Notes: generated by a model not told the origin, from the letters alone. A DNA stretch of 64,000 nt from Rubripirellula reticaptiva (GCF_007860175.1 NZ_SJPX01000006.1:808074-872073), one strand, 5' to 3'. Positions 1-9,655 are shown, counted from the first letter of the stretch. Numbers and translations: made by a program.

Positions 1-108
1 CTTTACCGCGACAATGGCTGCACATTTCGGGCACTTCACGCGCCCGCTGGCAGGTGCTTGGGCCAGTTTGAGTGCGGTCGCACATTTCGGGCATTTTACG
101 GTCAACAT
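1..108 (-). CDS. Zinc-ribbon protein, N-terminal fragment (gene continues past the left edge)
   Basis: Reading leftwards from an ATG at 108, the 36 visible codons encode two CPKC knuckles separated by about 20 residues (MLTVKCPKCA at the start, GRVKCPKCA later). This spacing is typical of small zinc-ribbon or MJ0042-type finger modules found at the N-terminus of many planctomycete proteins. The frame stays open upstream to an ATG at 174, so a 22-residue longer start is possible. I prefer 108 because the finger then begins right at the N-terminus, as is usual for this module. The rest of the protein, and so its function, lies outside the window. Confidence 0.55.
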   Translation of the reverse strand, partial: MLTVKCPKCATALKLAQAPASGRVKCPKCAAIVAVK

Positions 109-531
109 CGACAATTGTTTTCCATCATTCAAACGTTTCGAAAAGCGTCGGGTACCACCGGCAGCACTTGCCATAGCTTAACTGAATCAACCGAACTCGT
201 CGCCAACTCTTGTGGCAATTTCCACGTCCACTGAAACGCGCGCTGCAAATGCAACACCATTGAACTGCAACGAGACACTCAGTTCATCCACCAAGCTTGG
301 TGATCCCCAAAGATAGCTGATCGAATCCACGAATCTGCGTCTGGATTACCCAGCTTCGACCAGGTGCGTGATTAAACGCTGCCACCGGCTGTGTGCCGAA
401 AATTGGGATCTAGAAATGCGATGGCACTGGACTCAGACCTGAGGCCGAATCGTGTATAAACGACGTGGACTCGGCACACACGATCGAAACGCCGACATTC
501 GTACTTTCACCATTGTTCGTTCTGCGCTTCT
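109..531. other. Intergenic region, no gene recognised
   Basis: This stretch separates two divergently read genes: the zinc-ribbon fragment (leftwards) and the M24 peptidase (rightwards). It should hold both promoters, but I could not pick convincing -35/-10 boxes. Short open frames here have no plausible protein character. Confidence 0.5.
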
Positions 532-1671
532 ATGAAAATCCACTCCGCACGCATCCTGGCCGGCTTTCCCGAGAAGAACAGCTCGCTGTACCGTCGACTC
601 GGCGTCCCCTTGGGTGATCCGGCGGCTTGGATCGAACTGGATTCGCGCCGCATTGGACTGGTTCGAGATTTGGAAATGGATCGTGTCCGTCAAGCCGGGC
701 ATTGTGACGACGTGACGAGTCCGCCGGAACACGCACCACCGGCTGGGCTGAGCGCCGATCGCGAAACGGCTACCGCCGAAGCAGCAGTCCAGATCCTGCG
801 CAGCGCTAAAGTCGAGCGAGTCGTGGCGGACCGATCGCTTCCGTTCATCTTCGCCTGGCACTTGCAACAAGCCGAAATTGACGTTCAGTACGACGCCGAG
901 CTTGGCGTCCTTGATCGCCGAATCAAGACACGAAGCGAGATCGATTCTCTATCCAAGGCACAGGGCACGACCGAAGACGTCATGAAGTGGATCTGCCAGA
1001 CGATCTCAAAGTGCGATGTTGGCAGCGACGGGGTGCTAATGCACGAAGGCGAGGCCATGACCAGCGAACGAGTGCGTAGCATGGTGGCGTTCGAATTTCT
1101 AAAACGCAACTTCACGATGTCGCACGGCGCGATCATCGCGACCGCTCCGCTAGTCGCCGACTGTCACCACAGCGGTTCAGGGCCGCTGCACACCGGATGC
1201 CCCATCATTGTTGACCTGTTCCCGCGCGACGAGAGCACACGGTATTGGGGCGATTGCACTCGCACGGTCGTGCACGGCAAAGTGTCCGATCAAGTCCGCG
1301 ACATGCATGCCGCCGTCCGCGAAGCCAAAGCAGCTTGCACCGAAATGTTGCGAGTCGGAAACACCGCCGACGCAGTCCACAAGGCCGGCGAAAACGTGCT
1401 GATCAAACATGGTTACAAAGTCTCGCGTGGCAAGCTGACCGACGGCCCCAGCATCCAGCACGGAACCGGCCACGGCATCGGCTTGGATCTGCACGAACCC
1501 ATTTTGCTGGATCACGGCGGCGGCGAAGTTTTGGAAAACGAAGTGTTCACAATCGAACCAGGTCTGTACGGACGCGAATGCGGCGGCGTCCGAATCGAAG
1601 ACATGCTTGTCGTCACTCACGATGGTCCCAAGAATCTAAATTCGTTGCCCGATGCGCTGACTTGGGACTGA
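532..1671 (+). CDS. M24 family metallopeptidase (Xaa-Pro aminopeptidase-like)
   Basis: A 379-residue cytosolic two-domain protein: a creatinase-type N-terminal domain (about 1-135) followed by a pita-bread catalytic domain. All five expected metal ligands are visible: D228 in VDLF, D241 in GDCTRT, H314 in GTGHGIG, E342 in IEPGLY and E356 in VRIEDM, with H213 as the likely substrate-site histidine. Length and order fit proline-specific aminopeptidases, which remove an N-terminal residue preceding proline; methionine aminopeptidases lack the N-terminal domain. The ATG at 532 has no clear Shine-Dalgarno. It converges on the PIG-L gene, so it is probably transcribed alone. The exact substrate (Xaa-Pro peptide or a creatine-like compound) cannot be read from sequence. 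Confidence 0.88.
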   Translation: MKIHSARILAGFPEKNSSLYRRLGVPLGDPAAWIELDSRRIGLVRDLEMDRVRQAGHCDDVTSPPEHAPPAGLSADRETATAEAAVQILRSAKVERVVADRSLPFIFAWHLQQAEIDVQYDAELGVLDRRIKTRSEIDSLSKAQGTTEDVMKWICQTISKCDVGSDGVLMHEGEAMTSERVRSMVAFEFLKRNFTMSHGAIIATAPLVADCHHSGSGPLHTGCPIIVDLFPRDESTRYWGDCTRTVVHGKVSDQVRDMHAAVREAKAACTEMLRVGNTADAVHKAGENVLIKHGYKVSRGKLTDGPSIQHGTGHGIGLDLHEPILLDHGGGEVLENEVFTIEPGLYGRECGGVRIEDMLVVTHDGPKNLNSLPDALTWD

Positions 1672-1718
1672 TCTTGCGCGAACACGGTACACGACCGTAA
1701 TAGCACAATGTTCAGACA

Positions 1719-1738
1719 CCAGCCCCCAGCCCCCAGCC
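1719..1738. repeat. Short C-rich/G-rich tandem repeat between convergent genes
   Basis: Seven-base units (agccccc) repeat here, so the minus strand reads as GG and GGGGG tracts separated by CT. It lies in the 80-bp gap between the convergent M24 and PIG-L genes and would be in the 3' untranslated region of the PIG-L transcript. The G-tracts could stack as a two-tier quadruplex. Confidence 0.7.
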
Positions 1739-1751
1739 AAAAATGTTGCAA

Positions 1752-2522
1752 CTACTTTCGCGTGTCGACGATGATGTCGGCAAGTGCATCGGCGAGTGGG
1801 TCGTCGGTTTCGCCACAAAATCCCCAATGTTCGCGGCGGCGCCATCCTTCGGCGTATTCGAAATCACCGCTCAAGGTTCCGACCTCGGCACTAACTTTTC
1901 GCGTGGTTTCCAGATAGCTGTCCTGACCTTGGCTTTTGTCGAGCCACAGCTTTTGGCTTTCGTGACAGGCAAGTGAATCCAGTTTTTGGTCAATTACATT
2001 CGTGATGTCGACGTACAGATGCGGCACCACAAGTTCGCCGGTGGGCAAACGATTGTGAATCGGTTGCCCGTGATAGACCGTTACCGGATCGTTATAAACG
2101 GGAATCGCAGGATCACTTTCCAGGTTTGGCATGGCGTGCGAGAACGCGGCACTGACTGCTAGGCGGCAAGCGATTTCGTGATCTTCCATATAATCGATGG
2201 GCGAGTGAGTTAGCACAATCGAAGGCTTCGCCATACGAACGATCGCCGCGACCTTTGCCAGGTTCGCGGTTGTGTAACAAGCTTCCATATCGTGATAGAT
2301 TGGATGATGAAAGGTTGCCCCAAGGACTTTGCAGGCAGCCTGGGCTTCGGCCAAACGTTTCGCCGCACAGTCGACCATGTTCATGGTCGTCGAACCACGC
2401 GATCCGTCGCAAAGATTGACGTAGTGCAAATCCCAACCACGGGCGGCGAGTTGCAGCATGGTTCCGGCAAACAAAATCTCGATGTCGTCGGGATGAGCGG
2501 CGATGGCAAGCGCGGTTGGCAT
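1752..2522 (-). CDS. PIG-L family deacetylase
   Basis: About 256 residues from the ATG at 2522. The protein opens with the family signature AAHPDDIE (residues 8-15), whose H10, D12 and D13 belong to the zinc site of LmbE/PIG-L N-acetylglucosaminyl deacetylases. A second characteristic segment, THSPIDYMEDHEIA, supplies the later Asp/His ligands. The family removes acetyl groups from GlcNAc-linked substrates such as GlcNAc-PI or bacillithiol and mycothiol precursors; the planctomycete substrate is not known. A longer frame reaches 2564, but the extra 14 residues precede the first beta strand of the fold and are probably not translated. It is divergent from the 2598 gene with a 75-bp gap. Confidence 0.87.
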   Translation of the reverse strand: MPTALAIAAHPDDIEILFAGTMLQLAARGWDLHYVNLCDGSRGSTTMNMVDCAAKRLAEAQAACKVLGATFHHPIYHDMEACYTTANLAKVAAIVRMAKPSIVLTHSPIDYMEDHEIACRLAVSAAFSHAMPNLESDPAIPVYNDPVTVYHGQPIHNRLPTGELVVPHLYVDITNVIDQKLDSLACHESQKLWLDKSQGQDSYLETTRKVSAEVGTLSGDFEYAEGWRRREHWGFCGETDDPLADALADIIVDTRK

Positions 2523-2597
2523 AGCGAAAACCTGAATGGGTAACGGGGTCGAAGGAATGGGCAAAGTTTAGACAGTTTCTACAGCTAAGGAACCACT

Positions 2598-2942
2598 ATG
2601 ATTCCACGCCATAAGGCTTTGTCGCTGTTGACCGAATGCACCGGCGACACGATTTGGCCAATCGATCACTGCCAAACGCGTGGACTGCCGCAATCTTGGA
2701 TCGACGAATTGTCAGATGCGTTTGAATCGAGTTTTGACGACGACCGAAACACGATTTATCTCGATGAAATTGATTTCGTAAACCGACAAGGCACCAATCA
2801 ATTCCACGGTATTCGAGACGTTGACTTGGCGATCCAGATCGGACGCAGTCTCAATGTCGATGTTGATCGGTTGCAAGCGACGACACTTGGGCGAAGTGCG
2901 TTAGTCGCCGCGATCAAGGAAGCCGTTATGGACGGCGAATGA
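2598..2942 (+). CDS. Conserved-looking hypothetical protein, 114 aa
   Basis: A soluble acidic protein with no signal peptide or membrane segment. It has a coherent mixed composition (for example TGDTIWPID near the N-terminus and GRSLNVDVDRL in the middle), which argues for a true gene. I recognise no domain. It is divergent from the PIG-L deacetylase and converges on the LRR gene, so nothing in the context suggests a role. Confidence 0.65.
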   Translation: MIPRHKALSLLTECTGDTIWPIDHCQTRGLPQSWIDELSDAFESSFDDDRNTIYLDEIDFVNRQGTNQFHGIRDVDLAIQIGRSLNVDVDRLQATTLGRSALVAAIKEAVMDGE

Positions 2943-3022
2943 TCGCTAGAAGGCGATCACAAACACCGATGATCTGGCAACTGAATTCGCCGCGCCGATT
3001 CACGAAACCGGTTCGCTGCTGA

Positions 3023-3991
3023 TCAATCACTGTGATGCTTATGCTTCTGCGGATCGCGATCATGGTGGTCTTGGTTGATATGAACATGCAGATTGCCGTG
3101 ATGATCAAACAACCAGGCCCAACCTGCCTCGGTGATCGACGAGTCGTCGAGGTAAAGTGACTCGAGTTGCGGCATTTCGGCCAACAACTTCAGCCCTTCG
3201 TCGGTGATCGGAACTTTGATCAGATGAATCGTACGCAGCGTCTTGATCTTCGCGATTTCGCGTGCCGACTCGTTGGTCAAATGAGGCGAACCGACGCGCA
3301 AGCTTCGCAGTCTTGGCATCGACGCCAACGACTTGATGCCTTCGGATGTACACTCGCACTGCGGCAAGTTCAAAAACATCAACGTCGGCGACTTCGAAAG
3401 TTCGCGAAATCCCTCGTCAGTGATTGGCGAAAGCCGCAAACGCAATTGCTGCAGCTGGGGAAGAGCGGCAATTGTTGGCATCGCGGCGTCAGTGACCGCC
3501 CCCTTGTCGAAGATGACCGTTTTGACCAGTTCAAGTGGAGCGAGCTTTTCGACCATCGAATCGTCCACCTCAAACTCCGTGACGTGGACCTTCGATAATT
3601 CGGGATCTGCCAAGACTTTCTCGCAGAGGTCGTCGAACAAGATCGCCGGTGCAATAGCGAGCTTGGATTCGTCGTCCGAATCGCCTCGACCCATGCTCGT
3701 CCAGATCAAGATGCCCACCAAAGCGACTGCCAGCAGCGATGCCAACAAAATCATTTTGCGGCGGCGCGCGATCGCCTGTTTTTCAACAGTAATTAACAAT
3801 GCGGGTTCGTCCGCCGAATCCTCGGCATTAGCAGCTTCAGGATCGGCTGGTTCGCTGACTTTGTTTGGCACCCCGGCTTGGCCTGGCGTCCCCGACGGTA
3901 AAGGCGCAACGTCACCCGTATCGATGTCGTCCGAGGCGGGACGATCAGCGTCTGGTTGGGCAGAATCGGCTGCGTTTTCGTTATTTGCCAT
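3023..3991 (-). CDS. Membrane-anchored leucine-rich-repeat protein
   Basis: 322 residues. The first 75 are acidic, Ala/Pro/Asp-rich and probably disordered. A run of arginines and lysine (75-80) then leads into one membrane helix (about 81-98). The rest is a series of about 23-residue leucine-rich repeats of the cysteine-containing/ribonuclease-inhibitor kind, with elements such as LQQLRLRLSPITDEGFREL and LESLYLDDSSITEAG. The topology suggests an N-in anchor with repeats in the periplasm. The tail is histidine-rich (HDRDPQKHKHH) and could bind metal. Such LRR proteins are abundant in Planctomycetes and are presumed protein-binding; the partner is unknown. A terminator just upstream (4040-4080) insulates it from the methyltransferase operon. 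Confidence 0.82.
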   Translation of the reverse strand: MANNENAADSAQPDADRPASDDIDTGDVAPLPSGTPGQAGVPNKVSEPADPEAANAEDSADEPALLITVEKQAIARRRKMILLASLLAVALVGILIWTSMGRGDSDDESKLAIAPAILFDDLCEKVLADPELSKVHVTEFEVDDSMVEKLAPLELVKTVIFDKGAVTDAAMPTIAALPQLQQLRLRLSPITDEGFRELSKSPTLMFLNLPQCECTSEGIKSLASMPRLRSLRVGSPHLTNESAREIAKIKTLRTIHLIKVPITDEGLKLLAEMPQLESLYLDDSSITEAGWAWLFDHHGNLHVHINQDHHDRDPQKHKHHSD

Positions 3992-4456
3992 GGCCGTCTA
4001 TTTACAGACTCGAGAGAACGGGAAGAACCGACCACCTGGAAAAAACGTCGGGGTGCTGCCATGAAGCAAGCACCCCGACGCAGTTGAAATTTCGGTGTGA
4101 AGCAGTCTACCGAGACGATTGACCCAGAAACCGTCGCATGCAAACTTTGTCGCTCCGGCCTCACGTTGAGACCGGTGAACAAATCCCGCAAAGTGTTCAC
4201 CAAACCGAAACTTCAAAGTGGAAGTTTCGACCGAAGCAACCGACGGATCGACTGCGAAAGCCTTGCCAGCCGCAACGGTGCCCAACTGATTAACAGCCGC
4301 AAGAGGGATGAGTCAACGCCGAATTGTGAAAAAGTAGATCTGATCGTATCTCCATCTAGCGGGCAGCAAGCGATTGGCAATCGCTACCTGGCCAGACGAA
4401 CGAACGCATGCGCTAGTGCGCTGCTACTGAATCGCCCCAATGATCGGCTGGCTGCG
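3992..4456. other. Intergenic region with one terminator and no convincing gene
   Basis: 465 bp between the LRR start and the end of the methyltransferase gene. The clear element is the hairpin plus T-run at 4040-4080. Open frames on both strands here encode low-complexity basic peptides and run through the terminator or into neighbours, so I do not call them. The 376 bp between the methyltransferase stop and the hairpin would be a long 3' untranslated tail. Confidence 0.55.
4040..4080 (-). terminator. Rho-independent terminator, leftward
   Basis: Perfect 12-bp stem (4046-4057 with 4069-4080, arm cgtcggggtgct) and an 11-nt loop. On the minus strand it is followed at once by six T residues (4045-4040). 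The orientation fits termination of the lgt-methyltransferase transcript before the LRR gene. Confidence 0.85.
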
Positions 4457-5185
4457 TTACGCAAACGCGACCGAGGAATCCGGCACGGTTCTCGCTTCCA
4501 AAGTTGCCATGAAATGACAAGGCAGAGCACGCCGCACACGAACAGGTCGCCCCAGCGCTGATTCGGCGACTTGCTTGAACTCGTTGGCCGTAAACGCCGA
4601 ACGCACACGCGTCTTTACATCTTGATGGACGACTGGCGAACGCGACAAGAAATAAGCCCCCGCTGAAACTAAGCACAGGTTCAGCCGCGACCGATCAAGG
4701 TCACACACCAAGATGCCGTCCTCGGACGTGGCCTGCATCGCTTGCAACAGCCGAACCGCTTGCATCTCCTCGAGTCGATGCATGAACATCGAGCACGTCA
4801 CGAACTCGAACCCGCACGGCAAAGAACTGCTTAGGCAGTCCATTTGCAGGGATCTGATTGCCACGCCCGCGGCCGATGCACGTCGCTGCTGTTCTTCAAT
4901 GGCGTCTGAACAAATGTCGAGCGCCGTGATCTGCATAGCCAACCCCTCGTATGCGGCACGCCGCGCCCAGGCGATTGGGACGTCGCCAGCCCCGCTGGCA
5001 AGATCAAGAACTCGCATCGGGCTGCTATTTCGTACCTGCGCGTTTTTGCGAAGATGGCGATACATCGCGGCGGCAACACCAGTGAACTGATTCAACTTTG
5101 CCAAACCGGTCAACGTTTGGAGGTACTCGCGATCCGAACGATCACTTTGGCCTGTCCAGTCGGGCTGCAGCTCGCGTTTGATCAT
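4457..5185 (-). CDS. Class I SAM-dependent methyltransferase
   Basis: 242 residues with a Rossmann methyltransferase core: motif I VLDLASGAGD (59-68), an acidic ribose-binding residue near D90 (TALDIC) and a later FVTCSMFMHRLEE segment in the position of motif IV. The protein is cytosolic and its substrate is not identifiable. It starts 9 nt after the lgt stop on the same strand, so the two are almost certainly co-transcribed. The transcript appears to end at the hairpin at 4040-4080. Similar small-molecule methyltransferases occur in planctomycete lipid and polyketide clusters, but no such partners are present here. Confidence 0.82.
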   Translation of the reverse strand: MIKRELQPDWTGQSDRSDREYLQTLTGLAKLNQFTGVAAAMYRHLRKNAQVRNSSPMRVLDLASGAGDVPIAWARRAAYEGLAMQITALDICSDAIEEQQRRASAAGVAIRSLQMDCLSSSLPCGFEFVTCSMFMHRLEEMQAVRLLQAMQATSEDGILVCDLDRSRLNLCLVSAGAYFLSRSPVVHQDVKTRVRSAFTANEFKQVAESALGRPVRVRRALPCHFMATLEARTVPDSSVAFA

Positions 5186-5194
5186 TTAGCACAC

Positions 5195-6487
5195 TCAATG
5201 ATTCGGCGAAGCTTCCGAACGAAGAGCCGTGGCAGAAGACGATCGATAGATCCAGAGGAGTCCAGCAAGAGAGAATCCAAGTACAAAAACGCTGACCCAC
5301 TGAGAGATCGAAAGATTGGTTCCAAATTGACCTGCTTCGTCAACGCGAATCCACTCCATCCCGAATCTCAGAACAGCATACGAACCGAAGCCAACCATCA
5401 TGATTGTGCCATCGCGAAAATGGATCAGCGATAATCCACACAGCGCCAAGCATAGCAAAAGCGCTCCAACGCTGCTGATCGCTTGCGCAGGCTGGACCGG
5501 CAATGCTTGCATTGGCAATTGATCGGGTGCCCACCGGTGCCGCCGGCCGTCAACCGTCACGATCACGCCGCTGCGAACGTCCTCGGCTGGAATCGTCCGG
5601 GGCGCATCAGCCAGCGCAGATCGGTCGTTACTGATTTCATTAAGCCGACCGCCAACCTTGATACCCGCTTCGTCGGCTAGCGATCCGGGCCGCACGCTAG
5701 TGATTTCGCGCGTATCTGCGTCGTACGCAAATCCCAGCAACTGGCCATCGTAAAGCTGGTCCTGATAGACCTTCGCACCAGGCGGAAAATGCAACGTCAT
5801 TGGCCCTTCCTCGCAGCGACCGCCATAGCAACACCCGTTCATGACGCATCCAATCCGGCCGAAGAACACGCCCAAAAACATGCATGGAACGATCACGTCG
5901 CCAAACTTTAACACCGGCAGTTTGTGCCGAATCAAAAAGTAAGTGACCGCCAGCGATCCGCCAATGAAGGATCCGTAGACGACCAAACCGCCTTCGGTGA
6001 ACTTCAACATATTGCCAATCGTCTGCATCACCGTGTCGCCAATAAATTGTCGGCGATACTGAATCACAAAGAACGCTCTCGCGCCAAAAATTCCGCCAAA
6101 AAATGCCCAAGGCGCCATCGCGTAGATCAAATCGGGATCCATGCCTGCACGTTTGGCTCGGTACGCCGCCAGCGCCACCGCAGACCCCACGGCCAACAAC
6201 AGCATCGCGCCGTAACCTCGAACCGCCATGCCGACCGGTTCGCCGTCAAGGTTTTTTAGCTCGACCATCGGCAAGATGACCACGATTGCGACGGCAGCCA
6301 TCGCCCAGACGACGCCTTCGGTGGTAAGCACTTTGGCGATCGCTTGCCCCCAAGTCGAACGATCTCGCGACCGAGCGACGATCAAGCGCACCAACAATCC
6401 AATCATCAGCGCGATCAACATCCATCCGAAACCTAGTACGGTCAGGCCGCCGATTTCGTGGGGGATCATCAGCAAGGTTCGTCGCAT
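5195..6487 (-). CDS. lgt: Prolipoprotein diacylglyceryl transferase with an extra PDZ-like insert
   Basis: Lgt moves diacylglycerol from phosphatidylglycerol to the lipobox cysteine of prolipoproteins in the inner membrane. The signature GRIGCVMNGCCYG (210-222), the conserved Arg-Phe segment RFGMEWIRVDE (374-384) and several membrane helices identify it. At 430 residues it is much longer than the usual 260-300. Part of the excess is an N-terminal pair of helices. The other part is a soluble insert of about 95 residues (roughly 232-328) between the signature and the last helices; within it, EITSVRPGSLADEAGIKVGG is typical of a PDZ carboxylate-binding region. A downstream methyltransferase follows after 9 nt. 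The enzyme call is firm and the PDZ reading is probable. Confidence 0.92.
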   Translation of the reverse strand: MRRTLLMIPHEIGGLTVLGFGWMLIALMIGLLVRLIVARSRDRSTWGQAIAKVLTTEGVVWAMAAVAIVVILPMVELKNLDGEPVGMAVRGYGAMLLLAVGSAVALAAYRAKRAGMDPDLIYAMAPWAFFGGIFGARAFFVIQYRRQFIGDTVMQTIGNMLKFTEGGLVVYGSFIGGSLAVTYFLIRHKLPVLKFGDVIVPCMFLGVFFGRIGCVMNGCCYGGRCEEGPMTLHFPPGAKVYQDQLYDGQLLGFAYDADTREITSVRPGSLADEAGIKVGGRLNEISNDRSALADAPRTIPAEDVRSGVIVTVDGRRHRWAPDQLPMQALPVQPAQAISSVGALLLCLALCGLSLIHFRDGTIMMVGFGSYAVLRFGMEWIRVDEAGQFGTNLSISQWVSVFVLGFSLAGLLWIYRSSSATALRSEASPNH

Positions 6488-6743
6488 AACATCCGTCGTC
6501 GCAAAGACGCGTTAAAAGTTTTTAGGTTGAGGTCGCGATCCGGCTCGCCCACCCATGTCGCAAAATGTTCTCGTCACACCAGCAATGAGCCGCATTGACC
6601 TGGACTGAGAGTATCTACCTTTTCTACGCTGCGATCACGTTAATCGTCCAGAGCGACCCTAGCTTCGTCCATTCCGCTCAGTTTGCGAAGTCTAGGTAAT
6701 CTACTAAATCTCGCACTTCAATCATCCGGAGTCTGTCGAAACG

Positions 6744-7505
6744 ATGTCACGACTGAATTCTCAGTACTCGCGACTAGTTCGAGTCATTGCTTTGGCCGCG
6801 ACTTTTGCCACGTGCATTTCCGATGCATGCGCCCAGTCGACTCCTTTTTGCGTGACCGTCAAAACTTACTCCGGGGCCGACCTGGAACCTTCGGCTGAAC
6901 ATCGGATCGTGTTCGACAATGGGCTAATTTACGATTTACCTCAATTGGATCCTTCGACGGTCACACTCTACGATCCCGCCCAAGGACGTGTGACGTTGCT
7001 GGATCGCCCTCGTCAAGTGCAAACTACCATCAGCATTGACGACTTGATCAACGTGACGGCTCAGGCTCGCGCGGCAGCCGAAGCAGACGAGCAAAAGAAA
7101 GAACAACTCGGCCTGAACGCCCGCGTGCAAACGAGCGACCGAATGGTCGGTTACTCAATCCAATTCGGTGGTGCGACGTATCACACGTCGACTCAGAAGC
7201 CGTCTAATCCAGTGATGGCGGCCGAGTTTGGTCAATTATCGGATTTGGCCTCACGATTGAACTTGGTCCGGCGACATCCGCTGCCGCCGTTTGCACGAAT
7301 GACGCTGAATGACCGAGTCACGTCCGCGGGCGAAATCCCGCTGGAAACCACACTGACACTCAAACGCGGCGACCAGACTGACGAGTATCGATCGACGATG
7401 GCGATTGGCGAAGTCACCGAAGCCGACAAGACGGCGATGAAAGAAATCCAGGGCATGGCGGGGCTCTACAAGAGTGTTCTGCTCGCCGAATTTCCGAGCG
7501 AGTAG
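6744..7505 (+). CDS. Exported hypothetical protein, 253 aa
   Basis: The N-terminus has basic residues, a hydrophobic core (VIALAATFATCIS) and a likely cleavage site after DACA, so a Sec signal peptide of about 31 residues is expected. The mature part has no domain I recognise; it is soluble, polar and beta-rich in appearance, with a central helical stretch of Ala/Glu/Lys (about 105-125). No operon partner: lgt is divergent upstream and acs starts 191 bp downstream. Probably a periplasmic protein of unknown role. Confidence 0.75.
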   Translation: MSRLNSQYSRLVRVIALAATFATCISDACAQSTPFCVTVKTYSGADLEPSAEHRIVFDNGLIYDLPQLDPSTVTLYDPAQGRVTLLDRPRQVQTTISIDDLINVTAQARAAAEADEQKKEQLGLNARVQTSDRMVGYSIQFGGATYHTSTQKPSNPVMAAEFGQLSDLASRLNLVRRHPLPPFARMTLNDRVTSAGEIPLETTLTLKRGDQTDEYRSTMAIGEVTEADKTAMKEIQGMAGLYKSVLLAEFPSE

Positions 7506-7696
7506 TCTGGCTGGGTCAGTTGCATACCGTCCTCTGGGAGTCCGGCAAATTACGTTGCTTCTTAATCTTGCCACAAAATCGTAACTGGCAATCCTGAACT
7601 GTTGCCCCAGTGCGCAACACCGGACGTGCGTTTGCATTAAACTGCTGCTCTTCCATTCATTCGTAAACACCTCGACTGAACCAGAGCAACGCAGAA

Positions 7697-9655
7697 ATGA
7701 CCGACCCATCCGGCCAGATTGACCATATCCTGATCGAAGACCGTAAATTTCCACCTCCCGCGGAATTTACCAAACGGGCCGTCGTTTCGACCCAAGCCCA
7801 GTACGACGAAATGTACGCCAAAGCTCGCGATGATCGCGACGGATTTTGGAAAGCCGAAGCGAATGAGCATCTGCATTGGTTCGAACCATTCGGCGATGTG
7901 TGCCAGTGGAACGCACCGCACGCCAAGTGGTTCCTCGGCGGCAAAACCAACGCCAGCTACAACTGCTTGGACCGAAACATCGACGCAGGTCGCGGTGACA
8001 AATTGGCAATCGTTTGGGAAGGCGAACCAGGCGACACCCGAACACTGACCTACACCGAATTGCGATCCGAAGTTGCCAAGTGCGCTGCGGCGCTGACCCA
8101 AATTGGCATCTCCGCCGGCGATGTCGTCAGCATCTACATGCCAATGACCCCCGAATTGCCGATCGCGATGTTGGCGTGTGCTCGCATCGGTGCAATCCAC
8201 TCAGTCATCTTTGCCGGTTTCAGCGCCGAATCAATTGCTGATCGAAACAACGACGCTAGCGCCAAGATGGTGATCACCGCGGACGGTTTGTATCGCCGCG
8301 GAAAAGTACTACCGCTCAAAGAAACCGTCGACGAGGCTCTCGCAAAATCGCCGACGGTCGAGCACTGCTTGGTGCTGCAACGAACGGGCACCGAAAATGT
8401 TCCAATGACCGAGGGACGTGACGTATGGTGGCATGACGTCGTTGATTCACAATCCGATGACTTCCCCGCTGTTCCGCTCGACAGCGAAACGCCGCTGTTC
8501 ATTCTTTATACATCTGGCAGTACTGGCAAACCCAAGGGCATTCTGCACACGACTGCAGGCTACAACCTGTGGGCAAAGCGAACGTTCGATTGGGTGTTCG
8601 ATCACCGGGAAGACGACATCTATTGGTGCACGGCAGACTGTGGTTGGATCACCGGACACAGCTACATTGTGTATGGCCCGCTGTCCGCCGGCGCGACTTG
8701 CTTGATGTACGAAGGCGCACCAAACCATCCGGCCGAAGATCGTTTCTGGGACTTGGTCGAAAAGTACAAAGTCACGATTCTGTATACCGCACCCACGGCC
8801 GTTCGGGCCTTCATCAAGTGGGGTGACGAGCACGTCGAAAAGCACGATCTGTCGAGCTTACGATTGCTTGGCAGCGTCGGTGAAGGCATCAATCCCGAAG
8901 CCTGGATTTGGTACCACAAAATGATTGGCGGCGAGCGCTGCCCGATCGTGGATACATGGTGGCAAACCGAAACGGGCGGCATCATGATGAGCCCGCTGCC
9001 GGGGATCACAGCGACCATTCCTGGTTCATGCACCACACCGCTGCCCGGTATCGTTCCCGCAATTGTCGACGAGGCGGGCAACGTCGTCGACGCACAGCAC
9101 GGTGGAATGCTTTGCATCGCCGAGCCTTGGCCAGGAATGCTGCGTGGCATCTATGGCGACGAACAGCGTTTCGTTGAACAGTACTGGTCGATGGTGCCGG
9201 GCAAGTATTTGACAGGCGACAACGCTCGCAAAGACGAACACGGTTTCTACTGGATCATGGGGCGGATCGATGATGTGATCAACGTCTCGGGTCACCGCTT
9301 AAGCACAATCGAGGTCGAGAGCGCTTTGGTAAGCCACGACGCTGTTTGCGAAGCCGCTGTGGTCGGTCGCCATGACGACTTAAAAGGCCAAGCGATTGCC
9401 GCTTTCGTCACCATCCACAACCGCGAACCCAACGAAGAACTTCGCAAAGAATTGAAGCTGCACGTTCGAAAGCAAATCGGCGCGCTCGCGCAGCCCGACG
9501 ACATTCGGTTCGCTGCAACGCTTCCCAAAACGCGAAGTGGAAAAATCATGCGACGCCTGCTGAGGGACGTCGCATCGGGGCGCGAAGTGGTCGGTGACAC
9601 TTCGACGCTGGAAGATTTGTCGGTGCTGGCGAAATTGGGCGACGACGAAGCCTAG
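7697..9655 (+). CDS. acs: Acetyl-coenzyme A synthetase
   Basis: 652 residues, the normal length for AMP-forming acetate-CoA ligase. It activates acetate with ATP to acetyl-AMP, then forms acetyl-CoA. The N-terminal ACAS domain is followed by the ATP/AMP-binding loop [11 protein letters not shown] (about 271-281), the WWQTETGG motif (about 422) that shapes the acetate pocket, the hinge region [14 protein letters not shown] and the C-terminal [11 protein letters not shown] with K616. That lysine is catalytic for adenylation and is the usual target of regulatory acetylation. It probably scavenges acetate and feeds central metabolism. The start at 7697 gives the expected N-terminus; queA follows 100 bp downstream. 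Confidence 0.95.
   Translation: MTDPSGQIDHILIEDRKFPPPAEFTKRAVVSTQAQYDEMYAKARDDRDGFWKAEANEHLHWFEPFGDVCQWNAPHAKWFLGGKTNASYNCLDRNIDAGRGDKLAIVWEGEPGDTRTLTYTELRSEVAKCAAALTQIGISAGDVVSIYMPMTPELPIAMLACARIGAIHSVIFAGFSAESIADRNNDASAKMVITADGLYRRGKVLPLKETVDEALAKSPTVEHCLVLQRTGTENVPMTEGRDVWWHDVVDSQSDDFPAVPLDSETPLFILYTSGSTGKPKGILHTTAGYNLWAKRTFDWVFDHREDDIYWCTADCGWITGHSYIVYGPLSAGATCLMYEGAPNHPAEDRFWDLVEKYKVTILYTAPTAVRAFIKWGDEHVEKHDLSSLRLLGSVGEGINPEAWIWYHKMIGGERCPIVDTWWQTETGGIMMSPLPGITATIPGSCTTPLPGIVPAIVDEAGNVVDAQHGGMLCIAEPWPGMLRGIYGDEQRFVEQYWSMVPGKYLTGDNARKDEHGFYWIMGRIDDVINVSGHRLSTIEVESALVSHDAVCEAAVVGRHDDLKGQAIAAFVTIHNREPNEELRKELKLHVRKQIGALAQPDDIRFAATLPKTRSGKIMRRLLRDVASGREVVGDTSTLEDLSVLAKLGDDEA

Noticed and set aside
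4097-4561. 154-codon frame on the plus strand before the methyltransferase end
   Set aside because: Arg/Ser/Lys-rich random-looking peptide overlapping a real gene and adjoining a terminator of the other strand.
7533-7552. Possible sigma-54 promoter before acs (ggcaaattacgttgc)
   Set aside because: GG and GC are 11 nt apart instead of 10 and the -24 element is poor.
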